DNA of 64,000 nt from Lachnospiraceae bacterium. Its GTDB lineage: Bacteria; Bacillota; Clostridia; Lachnospirales; Lachnospiraceae. Below the pieces are notes generated by a model. The model searched no databases and was not told the DNA's origin. It worked only from the letters and a program-made list of their open reading frames with translations. This document shows, in pieces, positions 26,846-35,737 of this stretch. Location of the stretch: positions 1 to 64,000 of the forward strand of contig BLLU01000033.1 of NCBI GenBank assembly GCA_011959105.1, in the 5' to 3' direction. Each line of letters begins with the position of its first letter. Position 1 is the first letter of the stretch. The position numbers and the translations under genes are program-made.

Positions 26846-26964
26846 TTGCAAAACCGGCTTTGGTGTGATACTATTGATATATGAGTAAAGGATTACTCAA
26901 CTTGAAGTAAAATGGTCCCTGTATAATGAGGGATTTTTTTAGAAAGAATGGGTAAACGATAACG
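26846..26964 (+). promoter_or_regulatory. promoter with two LacI-type operators and a short terminator-like hairpin
   Basis: TTGCAA (26846) and TACTAT (26869) are 17 bp apart. The inverted repeat GAGTAAAGGATTACTC (26883-26898) covers the likely start point. TCCCT-N8-AGGGA followed by seven T (26916-26940) could end the upstream operon or attenuate this one; the same stretch also holds a TATAAT (26922). A second site GGTAAACGATAAC lies at 26951-26963, just before the ribosome site AAGGAGGA. Confidence 0.6.
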
Positions 26965-26987
26965 CAAAATTGAAGGAGGATTTTATT

Positions 26988-28313
26988 ATGAAAAAGCAGT
27001 TTTCTTTATTTCTGGGTGCGGTTTTGATTGCGGCTTCTCTGACAGGCTGCGGGAAGGATGACAAACCCCTGGAGAGTTCCCAACCGGAAATCCCCCAGAG
27101 CACGGAACAGTCCGAAGAATCTCAGACAGAACAGCAGACCCAGGAGCAGAGCGAGCAGGGATCTTCCGATTCGGAACAGGAAAATACCGGGCCGGAACAG
27201 GGAACATTGTTCAACGCAATCAGTGATTTTAATTATGAGGCGGCTCAGGAAGGGGTATGGCAGTATTATTTCTCCGGAGACAACGGGGAAACCTATGATA
27301 AATGCACTGCTTTTGACGATTATCCGGATTCCAGGGTGAGAGGCTGGCATCCCTGGACCGGCAGCTATATCGGCGTGGGCCTGAATGACGATATGGAGGG
27401 ATTTCTGGAACTGAACACCGACGGGGTTTCCAGGGACTGGTCCAATCAGATGGGGGTGCTGGCGTTTGAGGCGCCTGTGGAGGGAAGATATGTGATCACC
27501 GCCAGGGTTTGGAATCCCTGGTCCCAGCCCTGTGATAATTTTACCTTCAAAAAAGCGGACGGCACAGAGGTACTTTCCGTTGATATGTCGGAAATTGTTG
27601 ACAATTACGCCTATGTCACCCCCACCGATGTACAGCTTGCCCAGGGTGAACTGCTGTACATATTCTGTAACTCCACAGAGGGAAGCTGGGTGAGCGCTTA
27701 TATTGACTGTACCATGGTCTATGATCCCCAGGACGATTCCGTATATGAAGTGCCCGAAGTGGAAGCGAGAGAGGTTTTGGGAGTGGACCCGGATTTCGGA
27801 AAGACGGCTGAGCATAACGCATATCAGGAATTTGACAAAAATGCGGCGGACGGGTCCAACTGTCCCTGGTTATATGCCTCCACCGTGGACGGAAGCGCCT
27901 TTATCCCTGCGGCGGAATACAAGGATACGGATTACGGCGCCAATGAATGGTTTACCGAGAGCGGCACAGGCATGGGCCAGGTAAACTATGTGGAAGGAGA
28001 ATATCTGGAACTGAATACCCCCGGAAACGGCGGAGAAGTGATGGCGCTGGGGTTCAAGGCTCCTGCGGAGGGAACCTACACTTTCAGCGGATATACTTTT
28101 AATCCCTATTCCCAGAGTTGTGAGGTATTTCATCTGTCTTTGAACGGAGAAGAGAAAGCGGCGATTGACATTGCGGATTATACGGTAAAGCCCAATGCGT
28201 TTGATGTGGAAATAACCATGGCCGAAGGAGACGTGCTCTATTTCTATTGCCCCTCCACCACGGCGGATTCCTGGGTGAGCGCCTATCTTTCCGTATTTGT
28301 AAACGCCCGGTAG
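26988..28313 (+). CDS. surface lipoprotein with two tandem beta-sandwich domains
   Basis: A 441-residue lipoprotein (lipobox LTGC, Cys 21) with a Gln/Glu/Ser-rich linker to about residue 72. Two related domains follow, about 75-245 and 270-441. Both contain the pattern EGFLELNT / EGEYLELNT, GVLAFEAPVEGRYV / ALGFKAPAEGTYT, NPWSQPC / NPYSQSC and a final SWVSAYI / SWVSAYL, showing an internal duplication. There is no enzyme motif, so it is probably a carbohydrate-binding protein that holds the glycan at the surface. It has its own operator-bearing promoter and a terminator after it, so it may be made in larger amounts than its neighbours. Exact family not recognised. Confidence 0.7.
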   Translation: MKKQFSLFLGAVLIAASLTGCGKDDKPLESSQPEIPQSTEQSEESQTEQQTQEQSEQGSSDSEQENTGPEQGTLFNAISDFNYEAAQEGVWQYYFSGDNGETYDKCTAFDDYPDSRVRGWHPWTGSYIGVGLNDDMEGFLELNTDGVSRDWSNQMGVLAFEAPVEGRYVITARVWNPWSQPCDNFTFKKADGTEVLSVDMSEIVDNYAYVTPTDVQLAQGELLYIFCNSTEGSWVSAYIDCTMVYDPQDDSVYEVPEVEAREVLGVDPDFGKTAEHNAYQEFDKNAADGSNCPWLYASTVDGSAFIPAAEYKDTDYGANEWFTESGTGMGQVNYVEGEYLELNTPGNGGEVMALGFKAPAEGTYTFSGYTFNPYSQSCEVFHLSLNGEEKAAIDIADYTVKPNAFDVEITMAEGDVLYFYCPSTTADSWVSAYLSVFVNAR

Positions 28314-28329
28314 TTTTGATAAATACGGA

Positions 28330-28387
28330 GGCTGCAGTACCTCTGGCTGAGCAGGCTGTGCCATCCGGAGATACTGCGGCCTGTTTT
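28330..28387 (+). terminator. intrinsic terminator
   Basis: A 17-bp stem (28330-28346 with 28365-28381, 14 of 17 paired if G-U pairs are not counted) is followed by TGTTTTT. It lies 17 bp after the lipoprotein stop and 41 bp before the kinase start, so it may reduce rather than end readthrough. Confidence 0.65.
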
Positions 28388-28427
28388 TCCGCAAACGGCA
28401 AAGAAGGATTCTTGAGGAGGTTTTGGC

Positions 28428-29327
28428 TTGAAGGTACTGAATTATGGTTCGCTGAATTTGGATCTGGTTTATCATATGGAACATTTTATACGCCCGGGGG
28501 AAACCTTCGGGGCAACGCGGCTGGACAAATTTCCCGGAGGAAAGGGCTTGAACCAGTCCATAGCGCTGGCCAGGGCGGGGGCCCGGGTTTATCATGCGGG
28601 GAATGTGGGCCCTGACGGTGAGGTGCTGGTGGAAACCCTGCGGAATGCGGGGGTGGATACCAATTTGATCCGCAGGGTGGAGGAGGTTACGGGACATGCG
28701 GTAATCCAGGTGGATTCCCGGGGGGATAATTCCATCATATTATACGCGGGAGCAAATGCCCGGGTTACCTCTGACCAGATCGACCGGGTGCTGGAGGAAT
28801 TTGCCAGGGGGGATTATCTGATTCTGCAAAACGAGATTAACCTTGTGGGAGAGATAATGGACAAGGCTTTTGATAAGGGCATGACCATTGTTTTAAACCC
28901 ATCCCCCATGAACGAAGAAATAAGAAAACTTCCCCTGGAAAAGGTGTCAATCTTTCTGCTGAACGAGATTGAGGGAGAGGAACTTACCGGCAAAAGAGAG
29001 CCGGAAGACATATTGGACGAACTTCTGGCAAGATATCCCCGGGCCCGCGTGGTGCTGACGCTGGGCGGAAAAGGTTCTGTCTATGGGGACGGGGAAGAGA
29101 GAATACAGCAGGATATATATAAGGTGGAGGCGGTGGATACCACGGCGGCGGGGGACACTTTTACGGGATATTTTATCAGTACCCTTATCAGGACGGGTTC
29201 CTGCCGGGAGGCTCTGGACATGGCGGCAAGGGCCAGCGCCCTGGCGGTGTCCCGGCAGGGCGCGGCCCCCTCCATTCCCGCACTGGAGGAAGTCCGGGCT
29301 GCTGCAGGCGATATACAGGAAATGTAA
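28428..29327 (+). CDS. ribokinase-like PfkB sugar kinase
   Basis: A 299-residue kinase close in pattern to ribokinase. It has the N-terminal GSLNLDLVYHMEHFIRPGET and the substrate loop FPGGKGLNQSIALARAG (about residues 35-51, the ribokinase GGKGANQA motif). The NPSP motif follows near residue 157 and the catalytic DTTAAGDTFTGYF near 235. It would phosphorylate ribose or a related pentose at O5, or another monosaccharide. The start is a TTG at 28428 with GAGGAGG 7 bases upstream; no ATG lies nearby. It stands before the GH38 gene. Confidence 0.88.
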   Translation: MKVLNYGSLNLDLVYHMEHFIRPGETFGATRLDKFPGGKGLNQSIALARAGARVYHAGNVGPDGEVLVETLRNAGVDTNLIRRVEEVTGHAVIQVDSRGDNSIILYAGANARVTSDQIDRVLEEFARGDYLILQNEINLVGEIMDKAFDKGMTIVLNPSPMNEEIRKLPLEKVSIFLLNEIEGEELTGKREPEDILDELLARYPRARVVLTLGGKGSVYGDGEERIQQDIYKVEAVDTTAAGDTFTGYFISTLIRTGSCREALDMAARASALAVSRQGAAPSIPALEEVRAAAGDIQEM

Positions 29328-29354
29328 ACTTTATGTATTCGGGTGGAGAATGGT

Positions 29355-32300
29355 ATGGAAGAATTTCGGGAAAAGGAGCAAAAATATACTGCCGTCCGGG
29401 AAAAGCTAGAGTACGGTGTCTATCATGTGGCGGGGCAGTTGGAGATCGAGGCCTATATCTCCCGGGAGCCTCTCGGATTTGAGGACAGATATAAGGGGGA
29501 ATTTCACAGGCTGAAGCCCGGCGACCGCTGGGGAGATCTGTTTGACTGCGGCTGGTTCCATTTCTTCGGACAGTTGCCCCGGGAAGCCGGGCAGAGGCAC
29601 ATTGTGGTGCTGGTGGATGCCTCTGCGGAGGGGCTGGTGGTGGACCATGAGGGGAATCCCCTGCAGGGTCTGACCAGCGCCACTTCCCGAAACGAGTTTC
29701 CCCTGGGACTGTGGGGAAAGCGGACCATTGAGATGGAGGACTGCTCCCGGGACGGCGTGAACGTGGATTTTTGGGTGGATTTTACCTGCTGTGACGTGGA
29801 GGGACAGTACCGCAACGAGGGCCGGGTAAAGGAAGCCTGTGTGGCAGTGGTGGACGATCTGTGCAGAGACGTGTTCTATGACTGGACAGTGTGTCAGAGC
29901 CTGTATGTGGGCCTGTGTGAAAACGGAGATGCCTACGGAGAGGCCGTGGGGGAAATACTGGATCAGGCCGCAGCGGTGCTGAATCAGCCGGAAGGCCGGG
30001 AGAGCCCGAAAAACCTGGCCCCGGGAGGCAGCGCCGAAAAGGATACGGCGACGGAAGAACTGCTGAGAGAGAGACATGCCTACGGGAAGGATGTGAGGGC
30101 CCTGTCACAGGGGCTGGATGCGTCCGGAGAACGGATTTCTCTCTGGCCGGATCCCGAGACCGATCACACGCTGAAATATCAGCGGACCATAGACAAGGAA
30201 GCGCTTATACAAATCAGGACTCTTCTGGAAAAAATATTAAAGGAGAAGAATCCGGCGCCCTCCATGGTCTATTCCGCCATGGGCCATTCACATCTGGATC
30301 TCCTGTTTTTGTGGCCTGAGCGTGAAACCCGGAGAAAGTGCGCCCGAACTCTTTCCACGGTGGTAAAGATGATGGACCGCTTTCCGGAATATCGTTTCTG
30401 CCTCAGCCAGGCGCCGGTGTATCTGTGGATGAAGGAAGAGTATCCCTCTCTGTATAAACGTCTCAGGGAGCTGATTGAAGAGAAGAGGATCGAGGTGACA
30501 GGGGCATTCTGGGTAGAATGCGACACAAATCTGCCCTGCGGGGAGTCCCTGGTAAGGCAGCTTCTGTATGGGAAACGCTTTTTCCGCGAGGAATTCGGGC
30601 TGGATATGAAGGTGGGATTTTTGCCGGATGTATTCGGGTACAGCGCAGCGCTGCCCCAGTTGTTTGCCAAGAGCGGCGTACCTTATTTTACGACCAATAA
30701 GCTGTCCATGAATGACACCAACAGATTTCCCAGGTATACATTCTGGTGGCACGGGCTGGATGGGAGCAGAGTGTTGACGCATATGCTGCCGGAGAACAGC
30801 TACACCAGCGCGGCGGTGCCCCAGATGGCCATATACGGGGAATATCACCACACAGACAAGGATGTAAGTCCGGAGGGACTTCAGCTTTACGGTCTGGGGG
30901 ACGGCGGCGGCGGACCGGGATATGAGCATATGGAGAGGCGCAGGAGAACCCGGAATCTGAAGGGATGCCCCACCTTTCGGGATGAGTTCATCGGGGATTT
31001 CTTTGACCGAATCGCCAAAAACAGCGCAAAATACAGGAAATGGGACGGAGAACTTTATTTTGAGCGGCACCAGGGAACATATACCTCCATTGCCAGGCAG
31101 AAAAAGTGGAATCGGCGTCTGGAGCAGACACTGCACACGCTGGAATGGCTGGCGTCTTTGGCCCGGGCCCGGCTGGGAGAACCCTATCCCGGCCCATGGC
31201 TGAAGCAGTGCTGGCAGGATGTGATGCTCTACCAGTTCCATGACTGTCTGCCTGGTTCTGCCATTGGCCGGGTATATGAGGAGACCCAGGCCCGCTATGA
31301 GGAACTGTACCGCCAGGCCCGGGAGAAGATAGAGGCGCTGAAGGAAAAGCTGGCGGGCTGTCTGGACCAAAGAGGTATGAAAGAGCCTATGGCAGTGTTT
31401 AATCCCATCTCCTTCCGCAGAACCCAGCGGCTGGAGTGGGAGGGCAGAGAGATGACGGTGACGCTGGAGCCTTATGAGATTCGGGCGGTGGACTGGTCTC
31501 TGGCAGCAGCGCAGGAAGAGAGGGAGATGGGGCCCGCGGCGCATCATGTCATGGAAAATTCCTTTGTGAGAATGGAATTCGCGCCGGACGGTACGGTGGT
31601 AAGTCTATATGATAAGAGGGAAGCCCGGGAACTTCTGCCCCCGGGACAGAGAGGGAATCAGCTGAATCTCTATCCTGACCGGCTGACCCATTGGGATATA
31701 CAGAAGGAATATCTGCAGGCAGAGCCCCGGCGGGCCAGGCTGACGGAGATGAAACAAAGCAGAATCGGCTCCTGTCAGCGTATGGAACTGGCCTTTGAGA
31801 CAGGGGAAAAATCCCGGATCCGGCAGACGGTGGTGATGGAAGATTACAGCGCCAGAGTGGATTTCCGGACCTGGGTGGACTGGCAGGAGGAATATCAGAT
31901 GCTGCGGGTGGCGTGGCCTGTGGAGGCGGCGGCCCGGGAAGCGGAGTGCGATATTCAGTTCGGTCATATAGGCAGACCCGTGAACCATAATACAAGCTGG
32001 GAGGAGGCCAAATTCGAGGTATGCGCCCACAAGTGGGTAGACCTATCCGATGCCGACGGCGGTCTGGCGCTCATGAATGACTGTAAATATGGCTATAAGG
32101 TCTGGGACCGGATTCTGGATCTGTGCCTGCTTCGAAGCCAGAATTGTCCCTGTGAAAGAGGAGATGCGGGAGAGCATGAATTTACCTATTCCGTCTATCC
32201 CCATGGGCCGGGGCTGTGGGAGAGCGGCGTCATCAGTGAGGGCTATCAACTCAACTACCCGTTGGAGGAGTGGAGAGATGAATCCCGGAAGGCGGGCCCG

Positions 32301-32645
32301 GCGGGTGAAGACCCCGGGGCGATTCCCGGCACTGCGGGCCCGGAACCCTGGTCTTTGGAAGCGCTGCAGGGAGTGGTTCTGGAAACGGTCAAGCAGGCGG
32401 AGGCCGGGGATGGATTTGTGCTTCGCTTCTATGAGACAAGGGGAGGGCGGGGAGAAGCCCGGATCCGTCTGGAGGGATATGAGGCCGCGGGTCTCTGTAC
32501 TCTTCTGGAGGAACTTCAGCCGAATCAGTCTTCCTTTGAAAGGACTTCGGAGGGCGCAAAGATTCACTTCCGTGCTTTTGAGGTGCAGAGTGTATTAATA
32601 AAGCCGCTGCACAGAGCGGTTTTAGAAAAAGGAGGTACCGAATGA
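29355..32645 (+). CDS. alpha-mannosidase, GH38 family
   Basis: A 1096-residue cytoplasmic GH38 enzyme, which removes alpha-linked mannose with a zinc-assisted retaining mechanism. The zinc site begins at GHSHLDLLFLWP (the family HxHxD pattern) near residue 312. The nucleophile is the Asp of GFLPDVFGYSAALPQ near residue 422. The remaining length is the helical and beta-sandwich C-terminal region usual for the family. ATG at 29355 is preferred over GTG at 29343 because of GGTGGAG spacing. It overlaps the isomerase gene start (ATGA), so released mannose may pass straight to that enzyme. Confidence 0.9.
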   Translation: MEEFREKEQKYTAVREKLEYGVYHVAGQLEIEAYISREPLGFEDRYKGEFHRLKPGDRWGDLFDCGWFHFFGQLPREAGQRHIVVLVDASAEGLVVDHEGNPLQGLTSATSRNEFPLGLWGKRTIEMEDCSRDGVNVDFWVDFTCCDVEGQYRNEGRVKEACVAVVDDLCRDVFYDWTVCQSLYVGLCENGDAYGEAVGEILDQAAAVLNQPEGRESPKNLAPGGSAEKDTATEELLRERHAYGKDVRALSQGLDASGERISLWPDPETDHTLKYQRTIDKEALIQIRTLLEKILKEKNPAPSMVYSAMGHSHLDLLFLWPERETRRKCARTLSTVVKMMDRFPEYRFCLSQAPVYLWMKEEYPSLYKRLRELIEEKRIEVTGAFWVECDTNLPCGESLVRQLLYGKRFFREEFGLDMKVGFLPDVFGYSAALPQLFAKSGVPYFTTNKLSMNDTNRFPRYTFWWHGLDGSRVLTHMLPENSYTSAAVPQMAIYGEYHHTDKDVSPEGLQLYGLGDGGGGPGYEHMERRRRTRNLKGCPTFRDEFIGDFFDRIAKNSAKYRKWDGELYFERHQGTYTSIARQKKWNRRLEQTLHTLEWLASLARARLGEPYPGPWLKQCWQDVMLYQFHDCLPGSAIGRVYEETQARYEELYRQAREKIEALKEKLAGCLDQRGMKEPMAVFNPISFRRTQRLEWEGREMTVTLEPYEIRAVDWSLAAAQEEREMGPAAHHVMENSFVRMEFAPDGTVVSLYDKREARELLPPGQRGNQLNLYPDRLTHWDIQKEYLQAEPRRARLTEMKQSRIGSCQRMELAFETGEKSRIRQTVVMEDYSARVDFRTWVDWQEEYQMLRVAWPVEAAAREAECDIQFGHIGRPVNHNTSWEEAKFEVCAHKWVDLSDADGGLALMNDCKYGYKVWDRILDLCLLRSQNCPCERGDAGEHEFTYSVYPHGPGLWESGVISEGYQLNYPLEEWRDESRKAGPAGEDPGAIPGTAGPEPWSLEALQGVVLETVKQAEAGDGFVLRFYETRGGRGEARIRLEGYEAAGLCTLLEELQPNQSSFERTSEGAKIHFRAFEVQSVLIKPLHRAVLEKGGTE

Positions 32646-33352
32646 AACGTTCACGCATTAATCAGGTGATCCGGGAGACGGAGGAACTTTTGGCAAGACA
32701 CCAGATTTTTCTCCCCCCCTTTTTTGGGTGGACCCCCGGGGAATGGGCGGAGAAGGGGCCGGAGTGCCGGGAAATCAGAGATAACGGACTGGGCTGGGAT
32801 ATTACGGATTTCGGCTGCGGGGATTTTGACAAAGTGGGCCTGACGGCGCTGACCCTTCGCAACGGAAACCAAAAGGCGGCCTCCGGTCAAAAGCCCTATG
32901 CGGAAAAGCTGCTGATTGCCCGGGAGGGGCAGGTAACGCCTATGCATTTTCACTGGTATAAGATGGAAGACATTATCAACCGGGGAGGCGGTGTGCTGGT
33001 GATGCAGCTGTACAGAGCCACGGAGGAAGAAGAACCGGACAGGGAGCGGGATGTGGAGATTCTGTCCGACGGGGTACTGCTGCATATTCCCCCAGGAGGA
33101 ATTCTGGAACTGCATCCGGGACAAAGCGTTACATACACCCAGCGGCTGTATCATTCCTTTTGGGGGAAGGAGGGCTGCGGGGATGTGATCGTAGGCGAGG
33201 TGAGCATGTGCAACGATGACAGCACGGACAATCGCTTCCTGGAGGCCTCCGGCAGATTTCCCGCCATTGAGGAGGATGAAGAGCCTTACCGCCTGCTGTG
33301 TAATGAATATCCTGAGCCGGAGAACGCGGTCCCGGGCCGGAGGCAGGTGTAA
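32642..33352 (+). CDS. D-lyxose (mannose) ketol-isomerase family protein
   Basis: A 236-residue cupin-fold isomerase of the D-lyxose isomerase family, whose members convert D-lyxose to D-xylulose and often D-mannose to D-fructose with Mn. The metal site is TPMHFHWYKMEDIINRGGG (two His and a Glu, residues about 100-115) and a later His in LYHSFWG. The gene is translationally coupled to the GH38 alpha-mannosidase, which argues that mannose to fructose is the relevant reaction here (inference). Fructose could then be phosphorylated by the ROK or PfkB kinases of the locus. Confidence 0.88.
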   Translation: MKRSRINQVIRETEELLARHQIFLPPFFGWTPGEWAEKGPECREIRDNGLGWDITDFGCGDFDKVGLTALTLRNGNQKAASGQKPYAEKLLIAREGQVTPMHFHWYKMEDIINRGGGVLVMQLYRATEEEEPDRERDVEILSDGVLLHIPPGGILELHPGQSVTYTQRLYHSFWGKEGCGDVIVGEVSMCNDDSTDNRFLEASGRFPAIEEDEEPYRLLCNEYPEPENAVPGRRQV

Positions 33353-33425
33353 CGAGATTTGTGTCTGCGCGTTGCTTGCCACAAACTCGTCATGCGCAAA
33401 AAGCAGCGCAGAAATGAGGTAAAAA

Positions 33426-34484
33426 ATGGAGGGGCGGGAATGGATTGACTGCCATGTGCATGTGCTGGAGGGCGGAACCCGGCAGGTGGAGAATCTGATC
33501 CGAAAGCAGCGGCAGCGGGGATATATAGCCTCTAATTTTCTCAGCGTGGAGGGGATGGGGGACGCGGCCCAGAATGCTTTGGCGATTTATTATAAGCTGA
33601 GGGATCCCCATAGCTATGCTTTTGGGAGTATGCATTATCGTTTCGCCTATGATTTCGGGGAAGAGGCCCGGAAACTGCATCACATAGGACTGGATGGTAT
33701 AAAGATGATTGAAAATAAGCCTGCGGAGAGGAAAAGGCTTGGGTATTCCCAGGAGGATGTCAGGTATGAGAGCCTGTACCTTGCTCTGGAGGAGTTGGAT
33801 ATGCCTCTGCTGGCTCATGTGGGGGACCCGGCGGAATTCTGGGATAAGGACCGGATACCGCCCTGGGCCCTTGCGGCAGGCTGGTATTATGGAGGAGAGG
33901 GGTATCCGGGACGGGAACAGCTTTTGCAGGAAACGCAGGGCATGCTGGAGAGGCATCCCGGTTTGCGTGTGTGCTTTGCCCATTTCCTCTTTCTGGCCCA
34001 GGATCATGACAGGCTGTGTGAAATGATGGAAAAATACCCCAATATGTATCTGGATCTTACGGCGGGAACGGAAATGTATTTTTCCTTCAGTCAGGATATT
34101 GCTTTATGGAAATCGTTTTTCCTGAAATACCGGAACCGTATTCTGTTTGGCACGGATAACTGCAACCCCGGATCGGAGGAGGAGGCCCATAACATGGAGG
34201 TGATAAACCGTATGGAGAGGGATTTCCTGCGAAAGGAGGGACGGATTGCAGTGTGGGATAAGGAGGTCTGGGGGATGGGACTGCCCGATTCGGTATGGGG
34301 AAGGATAGCCGCGGACAATTTCCGGTCCTTTGCAGGGGAGAAGCCCAGGACCATCCACCGCCGGGCGGCAGCGGACTACTTGCAGGAGCGGATTCTGGAT
34401 CCCCGTTTCGGACTGAGTCACATGGAAAGGGAGATTCTTCGTAAAGTTACAGACGAATTGTTACTGTTTATCCGCAACATATGA
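33426..34484 (+). CDS. amidohydrolase-2 family metal-dependent hydrolase
   Basis: A 352-residue TIM-barrel hydrolase. Metal ligands are at the N-terminal DCHVHV, at LLAHVGDPAEFWD (about 126), CFAHF (about 183) and the late FGTDNCN (about 240), the usual order in the amidohydrolase-2 group. Members include sugar-lactonases and decarboxylases. With two Gfo/Idh dehydrogenases in the locus that could make a lactone, a lactonase role is reasonable but unproven. Last gene before the LacI regulator; the 73-bp gap upstream shows no clear terminator. Confidence 0.8.
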   Translation: MEGREWIDCHVHVLEGGTRQVENLIRKQRQRGYIASNFLSVEGMGDAAQNALAIYYKLRDPHSYAFGSMHYRFAYDFGEEARKLHHIGLDGIKMIENKPAERKRLGYSQEDVRYESLYLALEELDMPLLAHVGDPAEFWDKDRIPPWALAAGWYYGGEGYPGREQLLQETQGMLERHPGLRVCFAHFLFLAQDHDRLCEMMEKYPNMYLDLTAGTEMYFSFSQDIALWKSFFLKYRNRILFGTDNCNPGSEEEAHNMEVINRMERDFLRKEGRIAVWDKEVWGMGLPDSVWGRIAADNFRSFAGEKPRTIHRRAAADYLQERILDPRFGLSHMEREILRKVTDELLLFIRNI

Positions 34485-34503
34485 GATATGCGGCTTGCCA
34501 TCC

Positions 34504-34532
34504 TTGACTTTACGCCAGCTTATGTTTATAAT
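34504..34532 (+). promoter_or_regulatory. promoter of the LacI-family gene
   Basis: TTGACT (34504-34509), a 17-bp spacer and a perfect TATAAT (34527-34532). Unlike the other promoters of the locus it carries no GTAAACG-type operator nearby, so the regulator itself seems to be made constitutively. Confidence 0.75.
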
Positions 34533-34574
34533 AAAAAATGACTGTGCAATCTAAAGGGTGGGGGGTGCAGAGGA

Positions 34575-35600
34575 ATGAATGACAATATATCAATCAAGGA
34601 CATATCAAAACAGGCGGGTGTATCCATTGCGACGGTTTCCAGGGTGATCAATAAAAACGGCCGCTATTCCGAAGAGACGGAAAAGCGTGTCATGGAGATT
34701 ATCAAGAAAAACAATTATGTGCCGAATTTGGTGGCAAAGGGACTGCGGACTCAGAAGATGAAGAACGTGGGCATCATTGTGCCGGACATTACCAATGAAT
34801 TCTTTATGAAGTTGGTGTACGAGATAGAAAAAAATCTTTTTTCCGAAGGCTATGAAACATTCCTTTGCAATACGGATGAAGACGAGGAGACGGAGAGGAA
34901 GAGAGTGCGCATGATGGCCATGCAGAATGTCTGCAGTCTGGTGTATGTGTCCGGATGTATGTCCAACATAGAGCAGATGATCAAGGATATTCCCACCGTT
35001 TTTATTGACCGGATTCCCGATGAGACCCAGGGAAATTACTGTATGATCTCCAGCGACAATATACAGGGAGGATTTATCGCTACCAAGGAACTGATGGATT
35101 GCGGATGCAAGAACATTCTGCTTTTGACCAGCAGGAAAAAGATTTCCGCATACTCCGAGCGGTTTGAAGGATATGTAAAAGCACTGGTACAAGGCGGCAG
35201 GGAGGCTGACGCCATTCATGTAATATATCTGGACCAGGTGAACTATCACTCGGCCTACGAAGCCATGACCAAGCTGCTGGATGCGGAGGATTTCATTTAT
35301 GACGGCGTGTTTGCCACCTCCGACTGGATGGCGCTGGGCTGTTATAATGCTTTGACGGAACATGGCTACAGCATTCCGGAAGAGGTGAAGCTGGTGGGAT
35401 ATGACGATATCTCTATTACACAGTTCAATACCGTGCCCATTACCACGGTACACCAGCAGATTGATATTATGGGTAAAACAGTGGTGGAGCAGCTTCTTCA
35501 TATACTGGGGGGAGAAAGCGCTCTGCAGGAGGTGGTGCATGTGCCGGTATATCTGAGTGTGCGGGAATCCACCAGAGGGCGGAAGATGCAGAAAAAATGA
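34575..35600 (+). CDS. LacI-family transcriptional regulator
   Basis: A 341-residue LacI/GalR regulator. The N-terminal helix-turn-helix (ISIKDISKQAGVSIATVSRV) and hinge region occupy residues 1-60. The periplasmic-binding-like effector domain follows (NVGIIVPDITNEFF, VFIDRIP, GVFATSDWMALG, KLVGYDDISIT). It is probably the repressor of the near-palindromic GTAAACGWTT sites found at several promoters of this locus, releasing DNA when a sugar from the pathway binds. It has its own strong promoter. The effector is not predictable from sequence. Confidence 0.92.
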   Translation: MNDNISIKDISKQAGVSIATVSRVINKNGRYSEETEKRVMEIIKKNNYVPNLVAKGLRTQKMKNVGIIVPDITNEFFMKLVYEIEKNLFSEGYETFLCNTDEDEETERKRVRMMAMQNVCSLVYVSGCMSNIEQMIKDIPTVFIDRIPDETQGNYCMISSDNIQGGFIATKELMDCGCKNILLLTSRKKISAYSERFEGYVKALVQGGREADAIHVIYLDQVNYHSAYEAMTKLLDAEDFIYDGVFATSDWMALGCYNALTEHGYSIPEEVKLVGYDDISITQFNTVPITTVHQQIDIMGKTVVEQLLHILGGESALQEVVHVPVYLSVRESTRGRKMQKK

Positions 35601-35610
35601 AAATAAGCCA

Positions 35611-35640
35611 AGGAAAGGGGTTGGACGGCCTCTTTCTTTT
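35611..35640 (+). terminator. weak terminator-like hairpin
   Basis: GGAAAGGGG and CCTCTTTC can pair across a short loop and are followed by TTTT, 11 bp after the LacI stop. The stem is imperfect. Confidence 0.35.
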
Positions 35641-35647
35641 AACCACG

Positions 35648-35668
35648 TTGAGAAAACGATTAACCATT
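35648..35668. promoter_or_regulatory. LacI-type operator before the ROK gene
   Basis: TTGAGAAAACGATTAACC resembles the sites at 37498 and 43336. It lies 70 bp upstream of the ROK kinase gene. No strong -35/-10 pair is obvious. Confidence 0.5.
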
Positions 35669-35737
35669 ACGAAAACATAGGCTTTGCATGTAAATGTAGG
35701 AATGGAATGCGGGTATACGGAAAGGGGATGAAAAAAT

